From Pseudonocardia sp. C8 (GTDB lineage Bacteria > Actinomycetota > Actinomycetes > Mycobacteriales > Pseudonocardiaceae), in assembly GCF_014267175.1 (NCBI RefSeq), contig NZ_JACMTR010000002.1:2939501-3003500 (forward strand): a stretch of 64,000 bases of DNA. Reading direction: 5' to 3'. The notes below the pieces were generated by a model that ran no database searches, was not told where the DNA came from, and saw nothing but the letters and a program-made list of their open reading frames with translations. Positions 1 to 11,873 of this stretch are shown piece after piece. Positions within the stretch are counted from its first letter, which is position 1, and each line of letters starts with the position of its first letter. The position numbers were made by a program, and so were the translations under genes.

Positions 1-618
1 GACGACCAGCCCGCCGTCGACGTCGTCGTGCTGCAGGGTGAGCGGGAAAAGGCCGCCGACAACCGGGTGCTCGGCCGGTTCCGGTTGGAGAACATCCCGC
101 CGGCGCCCCGCGGCGTCCCGCAGATCGAGGTCACCTACGACATCGACGCCAACGGCATCCTCAACGTCTCGGCCATGGAGAAGACCACCCGGACCGAGCA
201 GAACATCACCATCAGCGAGAGCTCCAACCTGGAATCGTCCGAGGTGGACCGGATGGTCGCCGACGCCGAGAAGCACCGGGCCGAGGACGCCCGCCTGCGC
301 GAGACCGTCGACGCCCGCAACGTCCTCGACACCGCCGCGTACCAGGTCGACAAGCAGGTCACCGAGCTCGGCGGGTCCGTCCCGGTGCACGAGAAGGCCC
401 GCGCCGAGTCGCTGGTCGCCGACGCCCGCAGCCTGCTCGAGGACGCCGACCCCCCGCTGGACCGGATCAAGTCGCTCACCGCGGAGCTGCAGCAGGTGCT
501 GCACGGCCTCGCGGCCGCCGCGGCCGGACCGGACGTGGGTGCCGCCCACGGCGCCCCGGGCGGCCGCCCCGGCCCGGACGACGACGACGTCGTCGACGCC
601 GAGTTCACCACCTCCTGA
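1..618 (+). CDS. dnaK: DnaK (Hsp70) chaperone, C-terminal part
   Basis: The open frame runs in from the left edge, so only the last 205 residues are present. They cover the end of the substrate-binding beta sandwich ([32 protein letters not shown]) and the helical lid, ending in the acidic DnaK tail [10 protein letters not shown]. DnaK is the ATP-driven cytosolic foldase; the ATPase domain lies outside the window. It leads an operon with grpE, cbpA, cbpM and clpB, all in the same direction with short gaps or overlaps. Identity is secure; the true start cannot be seen. Confidence 0.97.
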   Translation, partial: DDQPAVDVVVLQGEREKAADNRVLGRFRLENIPPAPRGVPQIEVTYDIDANGILNVSAMEKTTRTEQNITISESSNLESSEVDRMVADAEKHRAEDARLRETVDARNVLDTAAYQVDKQVTELGGSVPVHEKARAESLVADARSLLEDADPPLDRIKSLTAELQQVLHGLAAAAAGPDVGAAHGAPGGRPGPDDDDVVDAEFTTS

Positions 619-638
619 GCGACGCCACGAGTAGGACG

Positions 639-1160
639 ATGACCGAGCAGAGCACCGACGGGACCGCAGCCGGCCCGGACCCCGGGACCGGCGCGGCGGA
701 CGGCCAGGAGGCCGGCGAGCTGCGCGCGCGGATCGCCGAGCTCGAGGACCGCTGGCGGACCGCCGCCGCCGATCTCGAGAACTTCCGCAAGCGCACCGCC
801 CGCGACGCCGAGCGGTCCCGCGAGCTGGAACGCGCCCGGGTGGCCCGGGAGTGGCTGCCCGTCCTCGACAACCTCGACATCGCACTGCAGCACGCGGAGT
901 CCGACCCGGGCGCGATCGTCGAGGGCCTGCGCGCCGTCCGCGAGCAGGCCGCGGCCGTGCTCGCCCGGCTCGGCTTCCCGCAACGCGAGGACGAGCCGGG
1001 CACGGCCTTCGACCCCGCCCGGCACGAGGCCGTCAGCACCGTCCCGGCCGGGGAGTTCGCGCCCGGCACGATCGTGCAGACGGTGCGCACCGGGTTCGGC
1101 GACGGCGATCACCAGCTGCGCCCGCCCGGTGTCGTCGTCGCGGCCCCGGAGCCGAGCTGA
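639..1160 (+). CDS. grpE: GrpE nucleotide exchange factor
   Basis: A 173-residue GrpE, the ADP/ATP exchange factor of DnaK. An acidic, Gly/Ala-rich N-terminus is followed by a coiled coil (about residues 25-60, with the typical [12 protein letters not shown]) and the C-terminal beta domain, where [29 protein letters not shown] gives the family signature. It starts 20 nt after dnaK, and its TGA overlaps the ATG of the next J-protein gene (ATGA), so translational coupling is likely. Length and motifs are ordinary for the family. Confidence 0.96.
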   Translation: MTEQSTDGTAAGPDPGTGAADGQEAGELRARIAELEDRWRTAAADLENFRKRTARDAERSRELERARVAREWLPVLDNLDIALQHAESDPGAIVEGLRAVREQAAAVLARLGFPQREDEPGTAFDPARHEAVSTVPAGEFAPGTIVQTVRTGFGDGDHQLRPPGVVVAAPEPS

Positions 1161-2092
1161 TGGCCACCACGCACGACACCGACTTCTACGCGACCCTCGG
1201 CGTCGGCCGGGACGCGAGCCCGGAGGAGATCCAGCGGGCCTACCGCAAGCTCGCCCGCTCCTACCACCCCGACATCAACAAGGACCCGGGCGCCGAGGAC
1301 ACGTTCAAGAGCATCACGGAGGCCTACGACGTGCTCTCCGACCCGGAGACCCGCAAGCGGTACGACGCCTTCGGCGCGGACTTCCGGTCGGTCCCCGAGG
1401 GCGTCGACCCCGACACCTGGGCCCGGGCCCGCGCGGGCGGTGAGCGCACCGGCGGGTTCGGCGACGGCTCCACCTTCACCTGGTCCGACGACGACATCGA
1501 CATCGAGGACCTCCTCGGCGGGATGTTCGGCGGGCGTGCCCGGCGGGCCCGGGGCCCGGTGCCCGGCGCCGACCAGGAGGCGGAGATCGAGCTGACCCTG
1601 CAGGAGGCCTACCGCGGCGGCCGGCGCTCGCTCACCCTGTCCGGCCCGGACGGTCCGAAGACCCTCGAGGTGAACATCCCGCAGGGGGTCACCGAGGGGA
1701 AGCGGATCCGGCTGGCCGGGCAGGGCGGGCGCGGCTTCGACGGCGGCGAGCCCGGCGACCTGTACCTGATCGTGCGGTTCGCCCCGCACCCGCGCTACCG
1801 CGTCGACGGCCGGGATGTCTCGCTGACCGTGCCGGTCGCGCCGTGGGAGGCCGTGCTGGGGGCGACCGTCGCGCTCGAGATCCCGGACGGCGAGGCCAAG
1901 GTCAAGATCCCGCCCGGCACGGCCGGCGGGAAGCGGCTGCGCCTGCGCGGGCGCGGCATCCCGGACCCGCGCGGCACCGCGGGCGACCTGTACGCCGAGG
2001 TCCGCGTCGTCGTCCCCACCGACCCGACGGAGGCCGAGCGCGACCTCTACCGCGAGCTGTCGACCACGTCGACGTTCGAGCCGAGACGATGA
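1160..2092 (+). CDS. cbpA: Class B J-domain co-chaperone (CbpA/DnaJ type)
   Basis: A 310-residue J protein. Residues 5-70 form the J domain with the HPD motif (SYHPDINKD), then a Gly/Phe linker, then two C-terminal beta domains ([19 protein letters not shown] and [20 protein letters not shown]). No CxxCxGxG zinc-finger repeats are present, so this is a class B CbpA-like protein, unlike the zinc-finger DnaJ usual beside dnaK-grpE. The start is the ATG overlapping the grpE stop; an open frame upstream has no J-protein features. The next gene encodes a CbpM-like modulator, which supports the CbpA assignment. Confidence 0.93.
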   Translation: MATTHDTDFYATLGVGRDASPEEIQRAYRKLARSYHPDINKDPGAEDTFKSITEAYDVLSDPETRKRYDAFGADFRSVPEGVDPDTWARARAGGERTGGFGDGSTFTWSDDDIDIEDLLGGMFGGRARRARGPVPGADQEAEIELTLQEAYRGGRRSLTLSGPDGPKTLEVNIPQGVTEGKRIRLAGQGGRGFDGGEPGDLYLIVRFAPHPRYRVDGRDVSLTVPVAPWEAVLGATVALEIPDGEAKVKIPPGTAGGKRLRLRGRGIPDPRGTAGDLYAEVRVVVPTDPTEAERDLYRELSTTSTFEPRR

Positions 2093-2103
2093 AGGAGGCC
2101 CGG

Positions 2104-2415
2104 ATGACCTACCCGCTCGTCCTGGGACACGTCGGCGCGCACCGCCTCGACCCGGAGTCCTTCGCCGAGACCGCCGGCGTCCACCCGGAACTCGTGCACC
2201 GGTGGGCGACCCTCGGCCTCGTCGAGTGCGTCACCGACGCCCGGGGCAACCGGTGGTTCCCGGTCACCGAGCTCGCCGCCGTGGCCCGGATCCAGCGGCT
2301 CCGGGCCGGGCTCGGGTTGAACTACGCGGCCCTGGGTGTGGTCGTCGACCTTCTCGACCGCATCGCCGAGCTCGAAGCCACCCTGCAGCAACGCCCACGA
2401 CGCACCGGAGGCTGA
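2104..2415 (+). CDS. cbpM: CbpM-like MerR-fold chaperone modulator
   Basis: A 103-residue protein with an N-terminal MerR-like helix-turn-helix (about residues 15-60, [16 protein letters not shown]) and a C-terminal helix ([24 protein letters not shown]) matching the layout of E. coli CbpM, which binds the J domain of CbpA and inhibits it. The operon position is one where many actinobacteria have the repressor hspR, so HspR-like DNA binding is an alternative; however, the short form and LDRIAELE helix fit CbpM better. The start is the ATG at 2104 behind AAGGAGG. An ATG at 2089 overlapping the cbpA stop is possible. Confidence 0.82.
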   Translation: MTYPLVLGHVGAHRLDPESFAETAGVHPELVHRWATLGLVECVTDARGNRWFPVTELAAVARIQRLRAGLGLNYAALGVVVDLLDRIAELEATLQQRPRRTGG

Positions 2416-2416
2416 C

Positions 2417-5044
<2,628 letters not shown>

Positions 5045-5080
5045 CGGCGCCGGACACCCACCCCGGAAAGGCGGTCCGCC

Positions 5081-5428
5081 GTGCCCGAGAACCCCACCGT
5101 CCGTGCCCACCTGGTCGGCAACCCGTTCGGCGGTGAGCTCGACAACCCGTGGCCGCCGGGTCGTCCGGCCGACGGCGAGCAGGTGGCCCTGTTCCTGTTC
5201 GAGGTGACCTCGGTGGACGGGACCCGCGACCACAGCCGCACCTTCCACACCGTGCCCGCGGTCCGGGCCGCGACCGGCGCGCTGGGTCCGGCCACGAGCG
5301 AGCCGCAGGGGGTGACCGTCCGCTGGTGGGGGTGCGGGACCGCGACCGTCGCCGGGGTCCCGGAGGACGACCCGCTCTCCCGCGAGGTGCGCCCGGACGA
5401 CCCCGCGTTGCTCGACCCGGCCGGGTAG
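5081..5428 (+). CDS. Hypothetical protein, 115 aa
   Basis: A GTG-started ORF just downstream of clpB. The protein has no signal peptide or membrane segment. It contains a short beta-rich stretch (VALFLFEVTSVDG) and a Trp pair (VRWWGCGTATV), with no family I recognise. It could be a downstream member of the heat-shock operon (37-nt gap) or independent. Its non-repetitive composition compared with the overlapping antisense frames makes it the likeliest real gene here. Confidence 0.55.
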   Translation: MPENPTVRAHLVGNPFGGELDNPWPPGRPADGEQVALFLFEVTSVDGTRDHSRTFHTVPAVRAATGALGPATSEPQGVTVRWWGCGTATVAGVPEDDPLSREVRPDDPALLDPAG

Positions 5429-5447
5429 GTTCTCGCGGCCGTGATCC

Positions 5448-5660
5448 TCAGGGCAGCTGACGCGGCCCCGCGCCCGGCCCCAGCGACTGCGCCCGGGAGC
5501 CGGACACGCGCCGGTACGCCCAGACCCCGCCGCCGACCAGGAGCGCGCCCGCGGCCAGCCACGCCAGCGACCCGACCAGCCAGCCCAGCACCGGCAGCAC
5601 CACACCGGTGAGCACCACGATCGCGCCGATCCCCGCCAACACCAGCACTGCGATTCTCAT
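5448..5660 (-). CDS. Small two-helix membrane protein, 70 aa
   Basis: Two hydrophobic helices (about residues 2-20 and 25-45, IAVLVLAGIGAIVVLTGVVL and WLVGSLAWLAAGALLVGGGVW) are followed by a basic, Pro/Gly-rich tail. I chose the ATG at 5660, where hydrophobic sequence begins; a longer form starting at 5693 would add a non-hydrophobic leader. No family is recognised. It is convergent with the preceding hypothetical gene. Confidence 0.6.
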   Translation of the reverse strand: MRIAVLVLAGIGAIVVLTGVVLPVLGWLVGSLAWLAAGALLVGGGVWAYRRVSGSRAQSLGPGAGPRQLP

Positions 5661-5732
5661 AACTCCACGGTGCCGTGCCCCCGGCGCCGCCACCTCGGGG
5701 TCGCCCCGGAGACGGCTCGGGGTCGGCCGCCC

Positions 5733-6167
5733 CTACCGGGCGCGGGTGCGCAGCAACGCGGGCACCAGCACCGCCACCGCGAGGTGCACGAAGAACAGCG
5801 CCACCTGGGTCCCGGGTGTGGCGTCGACGAGGAAGATCGGGACCATCGACGCGGTGAGCACCACCGCGGCCAGCGCCGTCCAGATCCGGGCGGCGTGCCG
5901 GGTGAGGCGTTCGAGCAGGACCAGGACGGCCCAGCCCAGCAGCGACACGACGAGCGTGACCGCCGCCGTCGTCCCTGCCCCGATGGTCACCGATCCGGTC
6001 GGGTCCCTGAGGACGTAGTCGGCGCCGGCGAGCACGCCGACGGCCCAGACGACGAGCGTCACGACGACGGTGGCCCCGACGCCGGCCGGGCGCAGCAGCC
6101 GGCGGCGCGCCGCCGGGAAGCCGGAGGAAGTCGGATCGACGGTGTGGACGGTTGTTGTTTCGCTCAT
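5733..6167 (-). CDS. DUF6069-type four-helix membrane protein
   Basis: A 144-residue integral membrane protein with four predicted helices; the second loop carries GADYVLRDPTGSVTIGAGTTA, and the C-terminus ends in basic residues. The layout matches the actinobacterial DUF6069 family of unknown function. The ATG at 6167 is preceded by GAGG; a GTG two codons upstream is possible. It appears to be a single-gene unit. Confidence 0.68.
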   Translation of the reverse strand: MSETTTVHTVDPTSSGFPAARRRLLRPAGVGATVVVTLVVWAVGVLAGADYVLRDPTGSVTIGAGTTAAVTLVVSLLGWAVLVLLERLTRHAARIWTALAAVVLTASMVPIFLVDATPGTQVALFFVHLAVAVLVPALLRTRAR

Positions 6168-6232
6168 GGACACAGCCTCTGAGCTGAAGCTGAGTTCAGG
6201 TCAAGTAGCTCGTCCCGGATGTGTCACCGGTC

Positions 6233-7132
6233 TCAGCGCGCCACCCGGTACCGCCCGGGCTCGACGAGCTCGACGGTCCCGCCCGCGACCAGCCGGGCCA
6301 GGTGCTGCTCCGCGGTCCGCCGCTCCACGGTGTCCGCCCAGGGCAGGTCGACGTGCGGGCGGTAGACGATCCGGTGGGCGACGATCTCGTCGAGGGTGCG
6401 CGGCTCGGCGAGGAACTCCAGCAGCCGCTGTTCCCGGGTGCCGATCACGTCGCGGTAGGCACGCAGCTGGCCGGCGAACTCGGCCGCGCCGGTCACCACG
6501 CCCTTGTGGTGGAACGTGCCGTACCAGCGGGCCTGCACCTGCAGGCACTGCTCGATCGACGCCTCGAACGCCGACAGGTCGCTGCCCAGGTCGCCGTAGT
6601 ACGGACCGAACCGGCTCAGGTCGATGTCGCCGACGAAGAAGAAGTCGTCGGGCTCGACCAGGAGCCCGCAGTGGCCGGCCGTGTGACCGGGCAGGTGCAC
6701 CACGGTCAGCGTGCGGTCGCCCAGATCGAGCCGGGTGCCGTCGGCCAGACCGGTGGCGTCCGGGCGGTCCACCAGCCCGAAGTCGCGCACGAGCTCGGCC
6801 CGGAACTCCCCGGACCGTTCCCGCGGCAGTCCGTAGCCCTCGACCAGCGCGTCGACCGAGCGCACCGCGGGCAGGTCCGCCTCGTGGACGTACACCGGCA
6901 CCTCGGGGAACCGGTGCAGCCCCGCCAGGTGGTCCTCGTGGCCGTGGCTGACGACCACCGCGTCCACCCCGGTCCCGTCCAGGCCCTGCTCCCCGACCGC
7001 GAGCGACGGGTCGACCAGCACGGTCTCCGCGCTCCCCCGGATCAGCAGCGAGTTGCCGTGCGGGTAGCGGCCCCCGTTCTCCGGGACCAGCACCCCGACG
7101 GCGCCATGATCGTGACGGCTCAGGCCCACCAT
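6233..7132 (-). CDS. Metallo-beta-lactamase-fold hydrolase
   Basis: A 299-residue MBL-fold enzyme. The zinc-binding HxHxDH motif is SHGHEDHLAG, and the further metal ligands lie in LPGHTAGHCGLL, FFVGDIDLS and FHHKGVV. The C-terminal 60 residues (LDEIVAHRIVYRP...TAEQHLARLVAGGTVE) form a winged-helix-like module typical of LACTB2-like MBL proteins. The substrate cannot be told. The ATG at 7132 follows AAGGAGG at 5-nt spacing and is preferred over the GTG at 7138. It is divergent from the SLC13 carrier. Confidence 0.85.
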   Translation of the reverse strand: MVGLSRHDHGAVGVLVPENGGRYPHGNSLLIRGSAETVLVDPSLAVGEQGLDGTGVDAVVVSHGHEDHLAGLHRFPEVPVYVHEADLPAVRSVDALVEGYGLPRERSGEFRAELVRDFGLVDRPDATGLADGTRLDLGDRTLTVVHLPGHTAGHCGLLVEPDDFFFVGDIDLSRFGPYYGDLGSDLSAFEASIEQCLQVQARWYGTFHHKGVVTGAAEFAGQLRAYRDVIGTREQRLLEFLAEPRTLDEIVAHRIVYRPHVDLPWADTVERRTAEQHLARLVAGGTVELVEPGRYRVAR

Positions 7133-7235
7133 CGGCACCTCCTTGCGACCGGGCCGACCCTACTGCCCGGCCCGGCCGGAGCCGACGATCTCCGCCCGGG
7201 TGGCCGCCGGTCGTGACCCCTGTCACGCTTCGCCC

Positions 7236-8840
7236 ATGAGCGACCAGAGCCCGGGCACCCGGACCGACGTCGACCAGGCCCTGCTCGGCCACGCCACCTA
7301 CCGCAGCCTCGGTGAGCAGCGGCTCTCCCCCACCGAGGAACGGTTCGAGAAGGGCCGCCGCACGGTCGGGCTGTTCCTCGCCCCGGCGGTGACGATCGTG
7401 TTCCTGCTGCTGCCGCTGACGATCGAGCCGCAGCAGCAGGTGCTGGCCGGCGTGCTGCTCGGCGTGATCGTCCTGTGGGTGACCGAGGCGGTGCCGATCC
7501 CGGTCGGCGGACTGATCGGGGTCGCGGCCGTCGTGATCCTGCAGGTGGTGCCGGCCGACGACGCGCTGGCACCGTTCGGATCCTCGACGATCTTCACGTT
7601 CATCGGGGCGTTCATCCTCGCGCAGGCGATGCTCAAGCACGGCCTGGCGCGGCGGTTCGCGTTCCGGATCCTCGCCCTGCCGCGCGTGGGGCAGACGACG
7701 ACCGGCGTGATCATCGCGTTCGGCGCGATCACGTGCGTGCTCTCGGCGTTCGTGTCCAACACCGCGACGGTGGCCATGCTGCTGCCCACCGCGATCGGCA
7801 TCCTCGCGGTGATCGCCAAGCTGCTGCAGGAACGTGGGCTGGTGGCCGAGGACTTCGACCCGCTGCGGCTGCGCGTCGGAGCGGCCCTGATGCTGATGCT
7901 GGCCTACGGCGCGAGCGTCGGCGGGCTGCTGACGCCGGTCGGCAGCCCACCGAACCTGATCGGCCGGGGCCTGATCGAGGAGGCCACCGGCAGGCAGATC
8001 ACGTTCGCGCAGTGGATGGCCGCCGCGGTCCCGATCTGCCTGCTGATGTTCGTGGCGCTCGCCCTCGTGCTGCTGCTGCTCAACCGGCCCGAGATCCGGC
8101 GCATCGAGGGCGTCGGCGAGTTCGTGGCCCAGCAGCGCGCGGAGATGGGGCCGCTGTCGCGGGCGGAGAAGAACACGCTGATCGCGTTCGGCATCACCGT
8201 CGCACTGTGGATCCTCCCCGGTGTCGTCGCGCTGGTCGCCGGCGCCGACTCGCCGGTCTACGACGCCGTCAGCGAACGGCTCGACGAGGGCGTGGTCGCC
8301 GTCCTCGGGGCCGCGCTGCTGTACGTGCTGCCGACCGACTGGGCGAACCGGGAGTTCACCCTGCGCTGGCGGGACGCCGCAGAGATCGACTGGGGCACGA
8401 TCCTGCTGTTCGGCACCGGCATCATCTTCGGTTCCCTGCTCGCCGACACCGGCCTGGCCGAGACGCTGGGCAACGCCGCGGCGTCCGGGCTCGGGCTGAG
8501 CAGCATCGTCCCGATCACGATCTTCGCCGTGGTGCTGGCGATCGTCGTCTCGGAGACCACGAGCAACACCGCGTCGGCCGCGGTCGTGGTGCCGATCATC
8601 ATCCCGGTGGCCGTCGCGGCGGGGGTCAACCCGTTCGTGCCGGCACTCGCGGCCACGTTCGCCGCGTCGTTCGGGTTCATGCTCCCGGTGTCGACACCGC
8701 AGAACGCCGTGGTCTACGGCTCCGGGGCGGTGCCGATCACCAAGATGATCCGCTCCGGGGTGTCGTTCGACGTGCTCGGCGCTCTTTTGATCATCGTGCT
8801 CATCCCGCTGATGGTGGCGGTGCTGGGGCTGGGTGCCTGA
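7236..8840 (+). CDS. SLC13/DASS-family anion:sodium symporter
   Basis: A 534-residue polytopic carrier of the divalent anion:Na+ symporter family. Both SNT-type substrate/Na+ motifs are visible (FVSNTATVAMLLP and ETTSNTASAAVVVPI), with GSPPNLIGRGL after the first. The roughly 50-residue hydrophilic N-terminus is cytosolic. Substrates in the family are dicarboxylates, citrate or sulfate; which one applies here cannot be told. The ATG at 7236 has no strong ribosome-binding site. Confidence 0.9.
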   Translation: MSDQSPGTRTDVDQALLGHATYRSLGEQRLSPTEERFEKGRRTVGLFLAPAVTIVFLLLPLTIEPQQQVLAGVLLGVIVLWVTEAVPIPVGGLIGVAAVVILQVVPADDALAPFGSSTIFTFIGAFILAQAMLKHGLARRFAFRILALPRVGQTTTGVIIAFGAITCVLSAFVSNTATVAMLLPTAIGILAVIAKLLQERGLVAEDFDPLRLRVGAALMLMLAYGASVGGLLTPVGSPPNLIGRGLIEEATGRQITFAQWMAAAVPICLLMFVALALVLLLLNRPEIRRIEGVGEFVAQQRAEMGPLSRAEKNTLIAFGITVALWILPGVVALVAGADSPVYDAVSERLDEGVVAVLGAALLYVLPTDWANREFTLRWRDAAEIDWGTILLFGTGIIFGSLLADTGLAETLGNAAASGLGLSSIVPITIFAVVLAIVVSETTSNTASAAVVVPIIIPVAVAAGVNPFVPALAATFAASFGFMLPVSTPQNAVVYGSGAVPITKMIRSGVSFDVLGALLIIVLIPLMVAVLGLGA

Positions 8841-8931
8841 GTCGCCTCGCGCGGAATATTGCCTCTGTCCTGCGGGTGCGAGCAGGTCGACAATCGTGCG
8901 AGGCGGACACTCGTCTTGCACGGAGGTGAGC

Positions 8932-9441
8932 ATGATGTCCACCCCACAGAACCCTCCCATGTCGGAGCACCCCGACCTCGCCGAAGTGCGGCGCGGGCAC
9001 GAGCTGCAAGAAGTCCGGATGCGCTACGAGCGGGCGGCCGAGACGGCCACCGGGCAGCTCATCGAGGGCGTGATCATGCTCGCCGGGCTGTACATCGCCC
9101 TGTCGGGTTGGATCATCGGGTTCGCCGGACCGCTCCAGATGAACAACCTGGTCGTCGGCCTCGCGATCGCCGTGCTCGGCTTCGGTTTCGGTGCGGCCTA
9201 CGGCAGCACCCACCGCCTGGCCTGGGTGTGCCCGATCCTCGGCGCCTGGACCATCGTGGCGTTGTGGCTGGTCAGCGGAGCCGCGGGCGGCATCGGCGCG
9301 CTCCTGACCAACATCATCGCCGGCGTGGTGGTGCTGCTGGCCGGGCTCGCGTTGCTCGGCACGACCCGGATGGGTGACGCCGGGCAGATGTTCCGCGGCG
9401 GCCGGACCGGGACCGGGGGCGGCACCGCCGGTCACATGTGA
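8932..9441 (+). CDS. SPW-repeat membrane protein
   Basis: A 169-residue protein with a hydrophilic N-terminal 40 residues and four membrane helices arranged as two SPW-like repeats (LIEGVIMLAGLYIALSGWIIGF and LAWVCPILGAWTIVALWLVSG). SPW proteins are common in actinobacteria and have no established function. The ATG at 8932 follows GGAGG, and an ATG one codon later is equivalent. Confidence 0.72.
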   Translation: MMSTPQNPPMSEHPDLAEVRRGHELQEVRMRYERAAETATGQLIEGVIMLAGLYIALSGWIIGFAGPLQMNNLVVGLAIAVLGFGFGAAYGSTHRLAWVCPILGAWTIVALWLVSGAAGGIGALLTNIIAGVVVLLAGLALLGTTRMGDAGQMFRGGRTGTGGGTAGHM

Positions 9442-9508
9442 GAACGGCGGCCCGGGCGTCGGGGGCGGGACCGGACCACCCGGCCACGGTCCGGCACGAT
9501 CGTCGGCG

Positions 9509-10756
9509 ATGACCGACCCCGCCGCGCTCACGGTGCTCACCGCACTCCCCCGCCGTCCCGGGCCGGCGCTCCCGGGCCCGCACCCCGGCCCGGACGCCGA
9601 CTGGCCCGGCGTCGACGACCCCGCCGCGCTGCGGGGCCTGGTCGCCCGCTGGCTGGCCGGCTACGGCGCCGCGCAGACCCGGCGCACCTACGCCTACGCG
9701 CTCGGGCTGCCCCCGGAGTGGGCCGACGCCGTCACCGGCGCCGACCGGCCCGCCCGCGCCGCCGGCAGCGGGCGCACGCCGCCACCGGCCCGCCGAGGCC
9801 GGCTGCACCACCTGGCGTACTTCCGCTGGTGCGCGGGCCACGCGCTGGACCCGCGGGCGGCGACGGCCGCACACGTCACCACCTGGCTGCACGCCCTCGA
9901 CGCCGCCGGGGCCGGCAAGCGGACCCGGGCCCGGATGCTGTCCACGGTGTCGGCGTTCTACGCGTTCCTGGCCGAGGACGGTGTGATCGACGCGAACCCG
10001 GCCGCGCTGCACCGCGGGCGGCTCGGGCTGGCCGGGACCTCCCGGGACCCGTCCCCCACGATCCGGCTGACGGCCGACCAGGTCCGCGCGTTGTGGGCGG
10101 CCGCGGCGGCGCTGCCGAACCGCACCCGGCACCGCGAGCTCTACGCCCGCCGCGCCGTCGCCTACGTCGCGCTGCTCTGCCTGGGCCTGCGGATCTCCGA
10201 GATCACCGGGCTGGACCGCGACGACCTCGTCGTGTCCGGCGGCGAGCGGGTGCTGCGGGTCCGCGGCAAGGGCGGCACGGTCCGCGAGGTGTTCCCCGGG
10301 GCGGCGACCGTCGACGCGCTGACCGGGTACCTGCTGCTGCGCGACCGCGAGTACGGCGACCCGCTGCCCGCCCGCACCGGGGGCGCCCGCCGCTCCCCGC
10401 TGCTCGCCACCAAGGACGGCGGCCGGTGCTCCCGGCACGACCTGCACCAGCTGCTGCGCCGGATCGCCCGGCACGCCGGGCCGCCGCTGGCCGAGGTCGC
10501 CGACCGGGTGCACCCGCACACGCTCCGGCACGCCTACGTGACGCTCGCCCTGGAGGCCGGGGCGCCGATCCAGCACGTCCAGGCCGACGTCGGGCACGCC
10601 AGCATCGCCACCACCCGGCACTACGACCGGTCGCTGCGCACCCGGGCCGGGAGCGCCGCCGACCTGGTGACGGGGCTGGTCACCGAGACCGGCCGGGAGC
10701 GCACCGGTCCCCCGGACGAACGGGAGGACCCGCAACGGCCGCGCGCAGACGCTTGA
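9509..10756 (+). CDS. Tyrosine recombinase (XerC/D or phage-integrase type)
   Basis: A 415-residue site-specific recombinase. The N-terminal SAM-like core-binding domain (about 40-160) precedes the catalytic domain, with Arg in CLGLRISEITGLDR, Lys in VRGKGGTVREVF, the box-II HxxR in HPHTLRHAYVTLALEAG, the second His in DVGHASIATTRHYDR, and the nucleophile Tyr in the same string. All catalytic residues are present, so it is probably active. No excisionase, att duplication or tRNA is visible nearby. It is longer than XerC/D (about 300 aa), which favours an integrase-like role. Confidence 0.88.
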   Translation: MTDPAALTVLTALPRRPGPALPGPHPGPDADWPGVDDPAALRGLVARWLAGYGAAQTRRTYAYALGLPPEWADAVTGADRPARAAGSGRTPPPARRGRLHHLAYFRWCAGHALDPRAATAAHVTTWLHALDAAGAGKRTRARMLSTVSAFYAFLAEDGVIDANPAALHRGRLGLAGTSRDPSPTIRLTADQVRALWAAAAALPNRTRHRELYARRAVAYVALLCLGLRISEITGLDRDDLVVSGGERVLRVRGKGGTVREVFPGAATVDALTGYLLLRDREYGDPLPARTGGARRSPLLATKDGGRCSRHDLHQLLRRIARHAGPPLAEVADRVHPHTLRHAYVTLALEAGAPIQHVQADVGHASIATTRHYDRSLRTRAGSAADLVTGLVTETGRERTGPPDEREDPQRPRADA

Positions 10757-10808
10757 CCTCGAGCCGACTTCAGCTCGCAGGCTGGGCGGGACCCGACGAC
10801 GGAGGAGC

Positions 10809-11453
10809 ATGCAGATGGACGTCACCCCACCGGTCACCCGGTTCGAGCAGGCCTACCGGGACGGCGACCCGCCCTGGGTGATCGACGAGCCGCAGCCCGC
10901 CGTGGTGGCGCTCGCCCGCGACGGCGCGTTCACCGGGACCGTCCTCGACCTGGGCTGCGGCACCGGGGAGCACACCATCCACCTGGCGCGCCTCGGGTAC
11001 GACGTGCTCGGCGCCGACGGCTCCGCCACCGCCGTCGAGCGGGCCAGGGCCCGCGCCGCGGCGGCCGGCGTGGCCGCCCGGTTCACCGTCGCCGACGCAC
11101 TCGCCCCGGCCGGGCTCGGCACGTTCGACACGGTCCTCGACAGCGCCCTGTTCCACGTGTTCGACCCCGGCGACCAGGCCCGGTACGCCGACGCGCTGGC
11201 CGGACTCGTGCGCCCCGGCGGCGTCGTGCACCTGCTGGCGCTCGCCCGGACCGGTGCGGCCGCCGAGTTCGGACCGGTGATCGACGCCGCGGAGATCCGG
11301 GCGGCGTTCGCCGGGCCCGGGTGGACGGTCGAGGCCCTCGACCGGTCCACCTACCGCGGTGTCGTCACCGCGGACCTGGCCGCGTCGTACGGGGAGCCGG
11401 CCGGGACCCGGGTCGACGTGCCCGCCCACCTGGCCCGGATCGTCCGGACCTGA
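10809..11453 (+). CDS. Class I SAM-dependent methyltransferase
   Basis: A 214-residue Rossmann methyltransferase. The glycine-rich SAM loop is VLDLGCGTGEHTIHLA, with the acidic ribose ligand following (VLGADGSATAVERARA), motif II FDTVLDSALFHVF and motif III LVRPGGVVHLLAL. The N-terminal DGDPPWVIDEPQP resembles thiopurine S-methyltransferase-like small-molecule enzymes. The substrate is unknown. The start ATG follows GGAGG; a second ATG lies two codons downstream. Confidence 0.86.
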   Translation: MQMDVTPPVTRFEQAYRDGDPPWVIDEPQPAVVALARDGAFTGTVLDLGCGTGEHTIHLARLGYDVLGADGSATAVERARARAAAAGVAARFTVADALAPAGLGTFDTVLDSALFHVFDPGDQARYADALAGLVRPGGVVHLLALARTGAAAEFGPVIDAAEIRAAFAGPGWTVEALDRSTYRGVVTADLAASYGEPAGTRVDVPAHLARIVRT

Positions 11454-11487
11454 CGCGGGACCGCCCCGGCTCGTTATCCTGCCCACC

Positions 11488-11850
11488 ATGTCGCGACCGT
11501 CCGACCTCGAGGCCCGGCTCGCCGCGCTGGAGGCACGCGTCGAGGCCGTGGCCGCGGACGCGACGGCCGCCCGCCACCTGGCCGCGGCCCGCGACCGCGA
11601 CCTCGCCGAGGTCGGGCGCAAGCTCGACGCGACCCGCTCGGGGGTCACCGGCCTCGGGGAGCAGTCGGCGGCCCGCTTCGCGCACCTCGAGGAGCGCTTC
11701 GCCCGGCTCGAACGGCGGCTCTACCACATCGAGGACGGGATGGGCACCGGGTTCGCCGAGCTGCGTGGCCGGCTCGACCAGGCCGCGGCCGGTCAGCAGC
11801 AGATCGTGGAGCTGCTCCACGAGGTGCTCGCGCAGGAGCGTGACCGGTAG
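11488..11850 (+). CDS. Coiled-coil protein, 120 aa
   Basis: A highly charged, almost entirely helical protein with heptad patterns (LEARLAALEARVEAVAADATA, then HLEERFARLERRLYHIEDGM). No enzymatic or membrane motif is seen. The ATG lacks a ribosome-binding site, but TATCCT (11475-11480) stands 7 nt before it, which would place transcription start at or near the ATG; a leaderless mRNA is likely. Function unknown. Confidence 0.7.
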   Translation: MSRPSDLEARLAALEARVEAVAADATAARHLAAARDRDLAEVGRKLDATRSGVTGLGEQSAARFAHLEERFARLERRLYHIEDGMGTGFAELRGRLDQAAAGQQQIVELLHEVLAQERDR

Positions 11851-11873
11851 GGACCTCCACGGCCCCCGGGAGA

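Noticed and set aside
6201..8960. 919-codon minus-strand ORF
   Set aside because: It overlaps the MBL gene in another frame and the SLC13 gene antisense; its His/Asp/Arg-rich composition is typical of a shadow.
9471..9494. Hairpin CCGGACC/GGTCCGG as terminator after the SPW gene
   Set aside because: A 7-bp stem with a 10-nt loop is common by chance at this G+C content, and it lies within the likely promoter of the recombinase gene.
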